The notes under the pieces: generated by a model
Seen by the model: only the letters and a program-made list of their open reading frames with translations
What the model was told of the DNA's origin: nothing
The model's database searches: none
Made by a program: the position numbers and the translations under genes
Part shown: in pieces, positions 13,720-25,526 of the stretch
Position numbering within the stretch: the first letter of the stretch is position 1
Layout of the letters: every line of letters starts with the position of its first letter
Assembly (NCBI GenBank): GCA_020086605.1
Contig: JACBWW010000004.1
Location: forward strand, 37,769,320-37,833,319
Direction of reading: 5' to 3'
DNA length: 64,000 nucleotides
Source of the DNA: Lanius collurio
Taxonomy: Eukaryota; Chordata; Aves; Passeriformes; Laniidae

Positions 13720-14330
13720 TTTAATATTAGGCTGGCTTTACTGAGAGGAATGCAGTCTTTTTCTTGCCAAGGGGCCATTGGGGGTTCAGAATCAGTCATA
13801 ATGCAGCAATATCCATCACGAGTCCATAAACCACTAAAACTCAGACATTCAGAAAGCATTTAAATAAAATGCATCGTGTTTTTGCATCCAGTAATTTGTT
13901 TGCACAAGTTTCATAAAGCCATGTAACCAAAATTTAAGTCTGAATGCCATCAGTGCAATGTTTCACTCACTTACTAGAGCACTTAATAAGTACAGCAATA
14001 TATTTCAATAAAATACACACAACATTCATTAAGGAATTTTATGGAGTGATCTTCCTCTATTCAGAGCACTTGCATTTTTACACACACAAGAAAAACTGCT
14101 AAACAAAATTTTTACATAAAAACAATTTATCCTAACAGCAAAAGTTTGAATCTAAAAGAAAGGATGAGTCCTCATTCATCAATGAAACAGAACTTTGTAA
14201 TTTAGAGGCAAGGTATGGCCATCACACTTAGCAGCATCTCATATGTGTTCATTTATTTAGATTATTGCATCTTTTATAAAAATGTATTTAAATGCTTACA
14301 AAACAAAAGTGCAAAAGAATAATTTTTCTA
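13720..14330. promoter_or_regulatory. Candidate conserved noncoding stretch (unproven)
   Basis: Repeat-free, non-coding, of mixed composition, with many A/T-core motifs typical of homeobox and MEF2-like sites and the denser segment TTGCCAAGGGGCCATTGGGG at 13767-13786. This is a guess from texture only; there is no alignment behind it. Confidence 0.2.
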
Positions 14331-16526
14331 ACATATAGCTGTTATATATCTCTGCTGACATTTAATTTGAGTAAGAGCTAGTTTAGCATTTTGAATGGAA
14401 TGGAATAGATCACTTGAATTTTCCCCTGTAGAAATAAAGAGCAGAGGAAATAAAATTAATATTCTTTGCTTAATTTTTTTCAAGAGTTGTAAAACTTGAG
14501 GCAGTTGTATTAATATAGTAACCATAAGATTTGAGCCTGAAAAAGAGATAAAATGCAATAGAAAGAAAAAAAAAAAGGATCAAGAAAGTGAATATATAGG
14601 AAAGCCAAAAATCACCAGCTTGTTTTCATCAGCTCTGCACTTTATAAAGAAGAGGTATAAGAAAAACATAGTACGATAATGAATACATTCAGTACATGCA
14701 GAAACTGAAATGCAGTTTCTGATTTATGGGATGAAACATTTTAAAACTCAGCTAATGGCCCAGAGTTAAAATATACAGGGTGATCCTAATACTCTGGGAC
14801 AACTATTTGCAATGTTTTGCCACTTAAGTCACAATCACAAAACTATTAGCCTCATTTATAAGAAATAGTGTAATCTTTAATTCTAAAATTCAGAGGAATT
14901 TTATTTTCCAAGAAGCACAGATCAAATGGTTTATTTTATCTTGCACAAGATGCTAAATATAATTTTTGGGGGAGAAAACAAAAGGAGAAAATAGAAGAGA
15001 AAAAAGAGCTTCAAAAATACAGTTAGATCTTCAATCTGAGAATATGTAGCAATTGCCAATTCAAGGGCTTTCAGCTTTTCAGAAAATTCTCTGTAATGTT
15101 GCCTGCTCTCTGGGGTTTGGTTGTTTTCTATAATCTTCACTTTTCCTATCTCTCACACACATCCCTTTCTTGCTTATGCTCTGGTTAAAGTTTTCCTTCT
15201 TTTCCCTCAGTACTTCATGTAACTTATTCTGTCATAAGTAAAAACAAAAAAATAAATAGCTATTTCATGGCACCAGTTTTCCACTGCCCCTCTTACAGAT
15301 TCGTATGGGAATAAATAATAAATGCCTAGACCACAGTAGCCCTTTTTTGGATCCTGAGAGAAATAGGCGTATAATACAGAACCGTTTCTGAAATGACAAA
15401 GATGTTTGCAAAACCTAATTCTTTTCACTCATTACCTTTTCCTTTAGTTATAGAAAACTGACTAAATGCTGAAACAGGAGTTGAGATATTCAAAATTCAA
15501 CCTCACTTGTAAGTGTTGAACTTTTAAATTCTCTTCCTGGTCTTTTAAAACTTTCCAGTTCCTTGAGGTTCACTTCATATAGTTACCATATGTTAGACTG
15601 CCCCTCCAAATCCCTGATGTGATTTCATCTCTAGAATTTAGCTAGGAATTTTGTTTATATTCATATTAATACTTCTTTTGTATTACATTTTATGTTTTAT
15701 AAATGCTAGGTACTTAAAAACAAATGCAGAAAGCCCTTGAGGGCTTCAGGAGGTGAAACAACAGAATAAATCCAGTCTTTTCAGCAGCACCAGCAGAAAC
15801 AAAGCACTGACTGTTGTTACCCAAAACCAATTCAAACTGCATCTACATTTCTCTCGAAGTGAGAAATAAAATTGTGCCTGACATTAAAGTCTCTGTAGAA
15901 GAAATTTACATTGAAACACCAGAAAATAACTCTTTAATATGAAACTTTGTGTAGAGCCTTGGTCATTTAACATAATGTAGGGGTGTTTTAAAGAAATATT
16001 TATTTACTATTAAGAATTCAAAAGCATAACATTCAGAAAAGAGATTTAGTTAACATTTAAACTGGGCTTATGCTCAGAGACTGTAGGATAGAACCCACGT
16101 ATTCCAGTTCCACAAAACTCAGCAACAGATTGTCTCCCATGACTGGAGCAAGCTGAGATGTTATTTGTGAGATCCAATGCTGCAATGAAAAATCAGATAA
16201 CACACATTTTTCATTAATTATAATCTCCAAAAGTAAAAAACTTTCTTTGAAAATCTCCATGCATACAGACACAAAGTAAAGTTTGAATTAATTGTGAGCT
16301 ACTTATAATTAATATTTACAATGACAACCTCCTCTTTTCCATCCTGCTCATAAAATCCTCAAGACACAATAATGAAGAAATAGAAATGAGATTTCTCACA
16401 GACTTTTTTCACTATATATTGTAATAACTATTTAGTATCAAATATTTATTAATATTTGGCACCTTTTCAGGAAAATAATGTTAATAGACATATATGCATG
16501 TGTATTTATAGAAATGCACACAGATC

Positions 16527-16547
16527 TATATATATATATATATATAT
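16527..16547. repeat. (TA)n microsatellite
   Basis: About ten TA units, preceded by CAGATC and followed by GCAGAATT. Confidence 0.9.
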
Positions 16548-17249
16548 GCAGAATTTGCCAGCTGCCTCATCTGTCCTTTTAATCTTCTGATAAAGATAGG
16601 TGTAGTTCTTCAGATAAACCCAAAGAAAAATGTATTTTTACACATAGGCAAAATCAGAACAAATTTAAATAATTTTTACTTGATGAAAATTGTTCAGTTT
16701 ACATTTCAAAATAAAACAGATGGTGTCTCTTTTCTGACAGGACCTTTGGGAATGGCCTAAAGTTGTGTTAGGGGAGGTTGAGGTTGTTAGATGGTATTTA
16801 AAAGATGAACTTTGCTTCCTTAACTCAAAAATATATATTACTTTTCATGTCCCTACTTATGCTAATGACTAAAGTTACTCTAACTCCACTGAAATATGAA
16901 ATTTAGAAACACTAGGAAAGTAAATAGAAATTATGAACTCTCTTCAGTATTGAGGTGATGATGGACAGGCCATTTTTGAAACATCAAACTCTTAATCATT
17001 TTATGAATGTCTAGATATCTAGAGAAGACACCACACCTCTGGCATAAAAGAATTAGGATTCCAGAACAGCTAACTCCTTTTTGAACATGTAGGATGAAAT
17101 ACTAATTATTGACTTGAGCTTGTTTAAGGAAACTTAGCTATAGATGACAGTACAAAGAGATTACTGAGACTTTGCATTCTCTACTTTTCCCACACAGGCT
17201 GGTTAATGGCATAGAAACCCCCCAAAAATTATATATTGGACTATACTAT

Positions 17250-17268
17250 AAAAAAAAAAAAAAAAAAA
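17250..17268. repeat. Poly(A) run
   Basis: Nineteen A between ACTAT and GGATTTG; no retrocopy recognised. Confidence 0.85.
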
Positions 17269-18154
17269 GGATTTGATCTTCCAGGCTGCTGGGAGATAGC
17301 TAAAATAATGGACATCTGTGGTTTCCAGCAGCAATTGAAAGAGATAAAATGGAGGTTGAGTAAGTAATTGTTCCAAAATGTAAGATAGGCACCTTCCTTG
17401 AAAAAAATATTTTCCTGCCTTTGCCTGAATCTAGTTATGACTTTTTATTTTCTTCATAATTTCAATGGCCCAGCCACCCATGAATGAAAACATTCTTTGA
17501 ACCACTGAACCTAAGGAAAATATGATAAGTCAGTTCTGTTATACCACATTTGCAATTGCACTGATTGCTATATTGAGCCTGTTCAACCTTTTAATTTTAT
17601 GATGTTTTTTTTCCACTAGCTTCAACTAGAGCTGGTAGAAGATCTAAGGCACTGTAGAAAAGCAAGCGGAGAAAACACTTGCTACGAAAACACAGAATAA
17701 AGTAAACAAAACATAGATGAGTTTCAGGAGACTTTGGGGAAATATAGGATCCGTAGTTATCACAAATTTAAAGCAAGTTGGTTTTCTTTCAACTTCTAAT
17801 GTCTCTTTTGAAGAAAAGAACTGTGCTCACTGACTGTAAGATTTACAGCTACTATTTTTTGCTACTACTGTTTTGTATCCTTTCACTATATGTCATTTGC
17901 AGATTATGTTCTTGTCCTTTTCCTCGTAAAAAGAAGCAATACAGGAGATATAGGGATGAAACATGCTTTATAAATCATGTGTGAGGTCATCATTACTCTG
18001 GAGAACTTGCTTACATTAATATCGCACTTTAATACTGACGTTGAATATTCTCCTTCTCACCCTCTGCACTCTCTTCAGCATTCCCACAGATGAGACAGTG
18101 GAAAGGGGCAAGCCTCTTTATTTTGTTTATTATTTTATATTTTTGTTCACTATT

Positions 18155-18316
18155 TTATCTTTTTATTATTTTATCTCTTTTTTTTTATCAACACTTTCTC
18201 ATCCTTACACAAAGTCACAATTATTTTATTTGGATTATCTTTTTATTATTTTATCTCTTTTTTTTTATCAACACTTTCTCATCCTTACACAAAGTCACAA
18301 TTATTTTATTTGGATT
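18155..18316 (+). repeat. Perfect tandem duplication, 2 x 80 bp
   Basis: The 80 bases from 18155 to 18234 are repeated without any mismatch at 18235-18314, and the match runs two bases further. The unit is T-rich at its start and contains a single-copy-looking core with ATCCTTACACAAAGTCACAA. A shorter run of similar TTATTATTTTAT sequence lies just 5' (from about 18121), which may have seeded slippage. Perfect identity across T8 and T-rich runs means a recent event or an assembly duplication. The duplication is why two overlapping frames across it show a repeated hydrophobic peptide; these are not genes. Confidence 0.95.
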
Positions 18317-18479
18317 TTCAGTATAATAGGGAAATATTTTTGTTCTACCATGTATAAAAACACACATTTTAATAAAAATCCCTCTTTGGATTAATACCAA
18401 AGCAAAAAAAAATCAAAATAATCTTAGATCTTCTGAAGACACTTTTCCTTTAAGAAAACAAGCACAATTTTTCATAATA

Positions 18480-18720
18480 TTTTAGTTACCCATTTAAACT
18501 AGCCTAAAATGAGAGGAATTGTGCCCAATATCTTTGCCCTTTGTCACCAAAATTATTCATCTGCAGCTTAAGGAATTACGATTATGCAAATTTCTGGCTG
18601 CTCCCATGTACTGTGCTATTCAGATGGCTGGTGGTATTTTAACTCAACAGCAGTGATCTGAGCAGAAGCTTCACAAAAACACAAATGCACCAATGATACT
18701 CACTGATTATTTGTTTCTAC
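18480..18720. promoter_or_regulatory. Candidate conserved noncoding stretch (unproven)
   Basis: Contains a canonical octamer ATGCAAAT (18584-18591, the POU-factor site), a CAGATGG E-box nearby and several homeobox cores, in repeat-free sequence just 3' of the tandem duplication. Motif content only; octamers also occur by chance. Confidence 0.2.
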
Positions 18721-19061
18721 TGACACTTCTCTCTGAGTATAAAAAAAAGAGGTGAAAAAAGATATCTTGAGAATAAATGGCAGGGGATGACATCTCAAAA
18801 GATCTTTTGCTGAATGCCATGAAATGTAAACATTTATAGACATTGGCCAAACAGACTATATCATAACCAAATTACCAGATTTCCAGGCAGAATAGATTTT
18901 TTTTTTTCCTTTTTTCTGTGTTAATTTAATAATATGAATCACCACTGCAAAACATAACAGGAATTTGTGGCATTTAACAAGGCAACACAGAGAACATAAT
19001 TTAATATTCACCCTTAAAATTTAAAGTGACTTCTAAAGAAAGAATCAGCAACATGGGAAGA

Positions 19062-19083
19062 CTGTATATGCACTGTATATGCA
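19062..19083. repeat. 11-bp tandem duplication
   Basis: ACTGTATATGC occurs twice head to tail, followed by a third partial ACTGG. Confidence 0.85.
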
Positions 19084-19429
19084 CTGGCTCTGATTTCATA
19101 CACTTAATAATATTACATATGTTGACAAATGGAGAAATATTCCCAAATGTACTGTAAGTCACTACCTTCAAAATTTAGTACTAAATTTCACCTGTAATAT
19201 AGTGGTCAATAAAAGCCTGAACTCTTATGAGGGAAAGCAGTGATTAGTTCTACAAATTGCTTTCTTGGTGATAGTTCTGTCTTAAAGAATTGTGTTTTGC
19301 CTGCCCCCAGATATTTATTTCTAGGCCTATGTTAACTTTAAAGGTGAGCCAGCACAGGAGTTTGTAATTCCATGATATTGCACACCAGTGAAACACCAGT
19401 GTAAAACAAGAAAAGAGACCTGTTTGGAT

Positions 19430-19800
19430 GAAAAAGAAACACTCCTGTCATTACTCAGACATGAGCAGGAGATACACAGAAGGTGGAAGCATGGACAGGA
19501 AACTTGGAATGAACATAGAGATGTTTTCAAAGTAGACATAAGAGAAGAAAAACAAAGACTCATTTGGAATTAAATCTGGACAAGACTGTCAAGGTCAGCC
19601 AAAAGGGCTTCTTCCAGTATACCAGTACTGAAAGAAAAACTAAAGATAATTAATAAATGAAAGGGACCTGGTGTCAGTGGATACAGATAAGGCAAGAGTG
19701 ACTGAGCACCTTCTTTGAATTAGTGTCATTGGCAGGACCTGCACCCAGGAATCTCTAACCCAGGAGAGCAGAGTAAAGGAACGAGAAAGAGGGGACCAGT
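19430..19800 (+). mobile_element. CR1 LINE, internal ORF2 fragment
   Basis: Decayed piece of the reverse-transcriptase ORF of a chicken-repeat-1 LINE. From 19478 one frame reads a CR1-like stretch (RRWKHGQETWNEHRDVFK...REEKQRLIWN) up to a stop at 19571-19573. The nucleotide sequence then continues through blocks typical of CR1, such as GACAAGACTGTCAAGG near 19579, AAAAGGGCTTCTTCCAGTAT at 19600-19619, and GATACAGATAAGGCAAGAG near 19680. It corresponds to the region between endonuclease and polymerase. Several stops and frameshifts make it inactive. Unlike most CR1 copies it lacks the 3' end, so part of the original insertion has been lost. The 5' limit is approximate. Confidence 0.8.
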
Positions 19801-22700
19801 GCTTTGGGCTACAGTTTGTGTCTGGTCTAGCTACTCACCAGGGACTATCCTGTACTTTCTGCAAGACATCACTGGCTTTAAGATTCTCTTTGGACACAAC
19901 AGATTTTTTTTTTCTCTCCAGCGTCATGCATTTGTCCAACCACCTCTCAAAATTTGGTGCCAATGTAATTCTATGCAGGCAGAAGATTAAATTTTGAAAT
20001 TAAATACTGATAAAGTATCTTTTTTCTAAATTATGAGTTTTACAGAAGAACATGAATACATGAATACATCCTTTCTACATATTTTTAACTGAGACTCTTC
20101 CATTTCCTTATTATTTTTGCAAAACAGTGACAACATCTGTTCCTCAGGCTCCTTTATTAAGTGGGTGGGTTTTTAGGGGATTTCTTTGGAATGCAGACAC
20201 CATATTCTAAATTTAAAAAGAAATTAATAGTTACTATAGGTCACTTGATCTCTCTGTGCTTTTTCCCCAACAATAAAACTAGTTGATATTTCTCTGCTTC
20301 ACAAAATTGGATTGTGTAAGATATAATTTTAGTCCACTGAAACAGAAATCACAGATCTCTTATGTACTTTTTTTTAATAGTCTAACATTTCTAATCCTGT
20401 GATGGCAGGGCACAAATGAAGTTGCAAGGGGGAGGAATTCTTAACAGATGAAGAAATGGCAAATTTACAAACGATATTAATGTGGTCCTTTCCTGGCAGA
20501 AGACATGAATGAGAAAGACCATGTGATCTCTCTACTTCTTGTAGCCATTGAATCCTCAATAATATGTATTTAGGAATATCTACGAAGTATATGTCACACA
20601 TGTGTGCATAAGATAGTTAATAAACCATTCATATGGAAAATTCTTAAGACTGGATATTGCTGCTATGTAGTTTGTACAGCTATAAAACAAATGTAGCTGA
20701 ATTAGTTTTGCACATACTGAAAATACAGCTTCTGTGCCTTGCAAATTTCTGCCTCAGAATAGTCTCCAAAATCTCCCTTTTTTCTGAGTTGAGGGAGAGA
20801 AATGTTTATGATACCATGAAAAGAAGTGATCTGCTTCAATAAAGGTAATAATAATTCTATTATAATACCAGTACCTTTTCTGCCAAAAATGTTCAATGAA
20901 GTGTTATTAGAAATTATATCAGATCCTACATAATCTGTGTTTCAACAGACTAAATTATCACCATGGTCTGGGTTTATGGTACTTAACTTTCCCAAGTAAC
21001 AACAAATAGTATCTTAAACAACACTCTACGACATTCCAGAGAACACAAGTAAGAACCTGGCTCTTGCAGGAATTAGTTCAGCATGTATTCATTTTACAAT
21101 AGAAAAAGAGAATGTTTACTTCACATAAATGTTTCTTTCCCTTTCACAAAACACAGAAAAACAGAGTAAAACAAAGACCATGAAGCAGTGAGCAGAAATT
21201 ACAGTTGTTTGGAAAACTGGTGTTTTGTTTGATACAGAAAATCCTTTATTTTCTCAAACTGGCAGAGAGTATTTATTATAATGACCAAGAAATATCGAGT
21301 TTGCACAAAAGATTTTCTCTTGGTTACATAACCAGTCACACGTAAATTTGCTGGGCATCATTTTTTTGCTAGTCTCTAATTCTACTAATATTTTTGCCAC
21401 CTTTGTTCAAAATCAATGAGCACTATGGATGTATTAAAAAGTTAAATTGTCTATATAGAAATAGTGAATCTCTTCAGATAAATAATGTCAGCATATCACT
21501 GTTTTCAGGAGTATTTGGGTAACCGAGATATTTATTACCTGAAAACACACTGCTCATTTAAATTACAACAGCTTATACTGCAGGTACCCACAGTCTTTCA
21601 TTTCAGGCCACTTACACTACATGAATAGGCAAAATGGCTTAGTGTATTTTAAAGCAGCTAAAAATCCTGTTTTACATTTTACATGAATAAATATAAACTT
21701 TATAAGGCCTAAGGGGGCAAAAAACCTGCCAATCACTAGATAAATGTTTAAAGCTCATCTTATTGTTTTGCAGCTGTTGCCCTTCGCTGAAGGATATTTC
21801 CTGTGCTGCAGACACTGACTAACAGCATTTCATTTTAAGAATGTAATTAGAAACACATCTGTTGTTCTAGAACCTTTAGATTGAGCAAGTCCTCTGTAAA
21901 CCAGACAGGAAGATTTTAAAAAAGCATTTTCAGCATACTTAACTGCTCTGCTTTGCACCATCCTATTACATTAAAAAAAAAATCCTCCAACTATTAAGTG
22001 TTCAGATTTCTGTTTTGATCCTGCAACATGTATGACCTAGCTACCAGTGTTTGATTCATTTCACTGAGCTCTGGAAACAAACAAGTGAATTCTTTTTTAG
22101 ATGGTTTATTATTGGGCCCTCAAGAAACCAAGAAGCTTTTGGACAGACGGTAGTTGTGGAATCATGTCCTTCACCTTCTTGGAATGTCAAATTAATGGCA
22201 GAAGAACAATGTGCATCTTGAATTTTAATCCAGGAAGTCTCGAGTTTTGACAATCTCTTCACAGGCAAGTGTAGACTTTAGATAAGACTGGAGTTTATTT
22301 CAGCGTTAGTCTCATCTTTTATCCTGTCACTGGGTAGAAAAGTACTCTATCAGTTTAATGACAATAATTAGTAAAGAAAGGATGAGTATGGACAGCTTCC
22401 TAACATCTCAGCTGCTGTATTTGCCATGCAGCATGTGCCCAATTTAGTGGACACAACTCTGATCCAGTTTAATGACACAAACTGGCTTCAAAGGCTTCAC
22501 TGGTAGAACAGGAAGATGTATGACTAAAACTTGGGCACTTTTCTGTACACAAGGTGGGCGCTGCAAGACAAATTGCAAGGTAGAAAGAATCTCAGTGATC
22601 TGAGTCTTCCTCATCTAACATCTTTAGTTTAATGCACCATTACATGTATTACTTTGATTTCTCTTTGTGTTGGTGTCCTTTAAAAGCACAACATTGGTAA
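19801..22700. other. Single-copy DNA, no gene seen
   Basis: Nothing recognisable as coding or RNA. The part around 21600-22060 is listed separately as a possible conserved noncoding stretch. Open frames are all below 80 codons and unrecognised. Confidence 0.6.
21600..22060. promoter_or_regulatory. Candidate conserved noncoding stretch (unproven)
   Basis: Repeat-free block with a compact GC-balanced core, CAGCTGTTGCCCTTCGCTGA (21771-21790), continuing into AGGATATTTCCTGTGCTGCA. The core includes the small inverted repeat CCTTC/GAAGG. The texture resembles vertebrate developmental enhancers, but no comparison could be made. Confidence 0.2.
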
Positions 22701-23298
22701 TGAGAATGAACACACACGGAAATCTGGGGCGGACTGTGTGGCTTGTCAGTGCCGGTGTGTGTTGTAGTGACCTTCCTAAAAGCGTCACACACACTCACAC
22801 TCGCGTGCACACACACACACACATGGATAGCTCCGGGAAGGGTCCTCATTTGGGGTTCCACAGACGAGGTTTATTGCTGCCACATGCATCAAGGGTGCCA
22901 CAGACTAAGACAAAGAACAAGGGAGAGTCCAGATTTAAGTACAGGAATGGATTGAGCATCAGGGACCAGTGACCTGAGGGCACAGGGACGGTACACAGGT
23001 GGGACCAGGGTATAGGAACCAGTAGGGAAACTCTGGGGGAGTGGTGATGGGGCAAGGGCCAATGGGGGAACATGGAGTGGAGAACCTTCTAGGGCAGGGA
23101 CATAAGGTACAAAGGGGCAGGGAGGCCAATGGGCCAACCAGGGAAGCAGAACTGGGGTACGTTAACATACCAAAACAGAGCATCCTGGGGAGAAGCTTTT
23201 TCTGTTCACCCTAATCTGGGAAGGATCTTTTGGTACTAGGGACTTTCCCACCAGTGGACTCTTTGTCCCTTGATACCACAGGCCCATCAGCCACCACA
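22701..23298 (-). mobile_element. Solo ERVK-type LTR
   Basis: On the minus strand the element opens TGTGGTGGCTGATGGG at 23298 and closes near TTCTCA at 22701. The polyadenylation signal AATAAA (minus strand, 22870-22875) sits in the block CAGCAATAAACCTCGTCTGT that I associate with passerine ERVK LTRs. The U5 that follows carries a TG/CA-rich run (22787-22823). A TATA box is not clear: the expected place reads TACTTAAATC. Upstream U3 blocks such as TTGGCCCATTGGCCTCCCTG (minus strand) also fit. No viral gene or primer-binding site adjoins it, so it is solo. I saw no 6-bp target duplication, so the edges may be off by some bases. Its many overlapping open frames reflect the GC-richer sequence, not genes. 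Confidence 0.8.
22794..22823. repeat. (CA)n-rich run inside the LTR U5
   Basis: Imperfect CA repeat with CTCACACTCGCGTG inside. It is part of the LTR family's own U5 rather than an independent microsatellite, as far as I remember that family. Confidence 0.75.
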
Positions 23299-23696
23299 AA
23301 AATCTACAATGTTATTTTCACTTCTTAACCATTAATTATGTTAATTCCAGTGACTCTGCAGGTACTTTCCAGGTAAACAATGATAATAATCTAGTTTAAG
23401 ATAAGAACTTAAACTTGTCTTAAGAGATAAGAAAGTAGAGGTAAGAAACCAGTTTATTTCTCAACACACTCATGAGCTTAGTGGTTCCTCTTTTCAACAG
23501 TGTACTAGCTAAAACAATCTCACTAAACATTATTATTTGTTTTAAATTCAATGCCTAAAAATCCACCATTACCAAAATTTGTCTTAGAAAATAAGGTACA
23601 GCTGGTACAGCTGATTAATTATCCCGATTTATAAAAGGATATCAATGTAACAAGAAAAACTGTCTTAGAAGATTAATGTGCTGTCTAGGCATAACT

Positions 23697-23716
23697 AAAA
23701 AAAAAAAAAAAAAAAA
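23697..23716. repeat. Poly(A) run
   Basis: Twenty A, ended by GAAGCC. No retrocopy recognised. Confidence 0.85.
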
Positions 23717-25336
23717 GAAGCCTTTGGGTTGTGACAAATCCTTTGTTTTCATTGCTTAAGATGCCAGTTAATCCACAAGTAGCTAAAGATTCTCTTGTTG
23801 ACTAAAAGTACCAGTGTCATGCTATAAGTATTAGGGGTTTACTTGCAGGTATTGTCAGACAGTTGTTTAAACTCTGAAGTCCTCAAAATGTGTGTGTCTT
23901 AGGATCGATAGACAAAGAATTCTTTTTCATAAATTGACATGTTAATAAAGGCTCTCTATACTTTCTTTATTATATTTGATTGGAACATAGCTAAAAAAAT
24001 CTAAATAGGTAACAAATAGCTTGCAAAGAGTTTAAAAATATTATTTTTCTGTTATTAAAAAAAAATCAATCTTATTGTAATATCTGATCAAGTATTTTTA
24101 ACTACTTAGTCATGAATGCATAAACTTTTTTTCCCACACTGTTGTAAGTAGTTATTCTGGTCACACTGATATTTCTCCAAGTCAAGATAGTGAATTTGTG
24201 TATTGATTACTCCTCAGAATTTATAAATTAAACAAAGGTATTTTGAAATAGTTTGGTGAGGGATTTTTCCTGAGAAAATCCAGAGAAGTCTGCAGTTTAT
24301 TCACTGTTAATATCACTTCAGAGTTGAAGGGAATAGCCAGCCAATAGATGAAAACTTATATTAGTTGCAATATAAATATTACAATATGTAAAAAAGTGTT
24401 CATGATTTTTCATGTGGGTGCTGACATTCAAATACTTCAGATTCTGCTTACTATTTTGTCCACCACCTTTTCTGGCTTTTCTCCTGACAGTCACACTGTT
24501 AGCATTCTGTTTTCATACAATTTGGTGTTTCTAATATGTTTTTAACATGGGTTTACCTTTGTTCAGTGACTTCAAATACAGTACCATTATCAAATTTGAT
24601 TCTTGGCCTATGGGTCCCAAAGGTGAAAGAAGCTAACTAAATGGTTTTTATGTAAATTTCAATGTCTCTTTTGTAAGATTTGGTCTCTTTAAGTGCTTAA
24701 ATGAGAGAATGTGAGTCACCAGAGGACAATGATTTATGGCTACAGGCTACAGTAACTCCTGAAAGGTGTTACAAAGACATCTGGCTATCTTGAAGATTGG
24801 GGTGTAAGAGAAAACCCTGAACATTACAAAGGTACTTGGCTGAGCATCTATTCACCCCCCAAACACTCTTGTGAGCAACGTTACCTAAGTGCACAACTCT
24901 TTGAACCACCTAAGATTTAGGTAAACAAATATGCACTTTTTCTTTCAAATCATACACACAAACTCTAAAATCTTCAAGAAATAGGCTGAATAATTCTTTA
25001 TTGTTTATCCACTGAAAATTAAAGAAGAAAATAACAAAGAGCAGTATTGAATAACTTCTTAATAACTCAAGTAATATTTTTGTACTTTGCTAAGCATGAA
25101 AGGAACATTTCTATAGAGTCAGTGAAAAGAGATATTTTCTGCTCCTCCAAGTGCAAACTTCACAACATTAAGTGTGCTAGATAAGGCGTTAATCCACAAT
25201 TTTATACATGTCACCAACAGGGGTGAGCTGATGTTCTAGGAATCCATCCCTGAAGATCAGACAATATACATGGCTCATTGTTCCTTCAGATATCTTACTG
25301 TTTTTGTGCTGGTGCTGTATAATTTATCAGTGTTTA

Positions 25337-25372
25337 CTACTGTTGCATTGTACTATTGTTGCATTGTACAAT
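25337..25372. repeat. Short tandem repeat, unit about 16 bp
   Basis: TGTTGCATTGTACTATTGTTGCATTGTACAATTG: the block GTTGCATTGTAC is present twice, 16 bases apart, with a third degenerate relative on either side. Confidence 0.75.
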
Positions 25373-25499
25373 TGTTAATATTGTAGTGAAATTAAGGGTC
25401 CATCTCTGCTTTAAAATATGCATTAGGTCAAAGGGAAGATATTTGCTTCCTGTAGTCACTATCTTATGAGGTTATAGAACAAATGAAAAAATAAAAGTT

Positions 25500-25526
25500 G
25501 GGGGGGGTGTTGTTTTTTTTTTTTTT
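25500..25526. repeat. G8 run adjoining T14 run
   Basis: Eight G, then TGTTG, then fourteen T. A G homopolymer next to a T homopolymer is uncommon in this AT-rich DNA. Confidence 0.85.

Larger units (their letters stand above)
8680..19429. other. Single-copy AT-rich DNA, no gene seen
   Basis: No exon or RNA gene could be supported. Contents noted separately are the poly(A)/(A,C) tract at 11571-11685, the second copy of the 37-bp repeat, a dinucleotide repeat at 16527-16547, an A-run at 17250-17268 and the 80-bp tandem duplication. A small local excess of CpG stands out at about 12900-13060, and two stretches (13720-14330, 18480-18720) look like possible conserved noncoding DNA. Open frames up to about 100 codons are present, with no recognisable protein family. 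Confidence 0.6.

Noticed and set aside
14699..14721. 8-bp perfect hairpin CAGAAACT/AGTTTCTG with 7-base loop
   Set aside because: Too short for a microRNA precursor, and no T-run follows for a small-RNA terminator; expected by chance.
18041..18394. 117-codon and overlapping 78-codon hydrophobic frames
   Set aside because: They are created by the T-rich 80-bp tandem duplication; the duplicated peptide reflects the DNA duplication in two frames.
22649..23183. Five or more overlapping frames on both strands
   Set aside because: They fall in an ERVK-type LTR, which is noncoding; GC-richer sequence lowers stop frequency.
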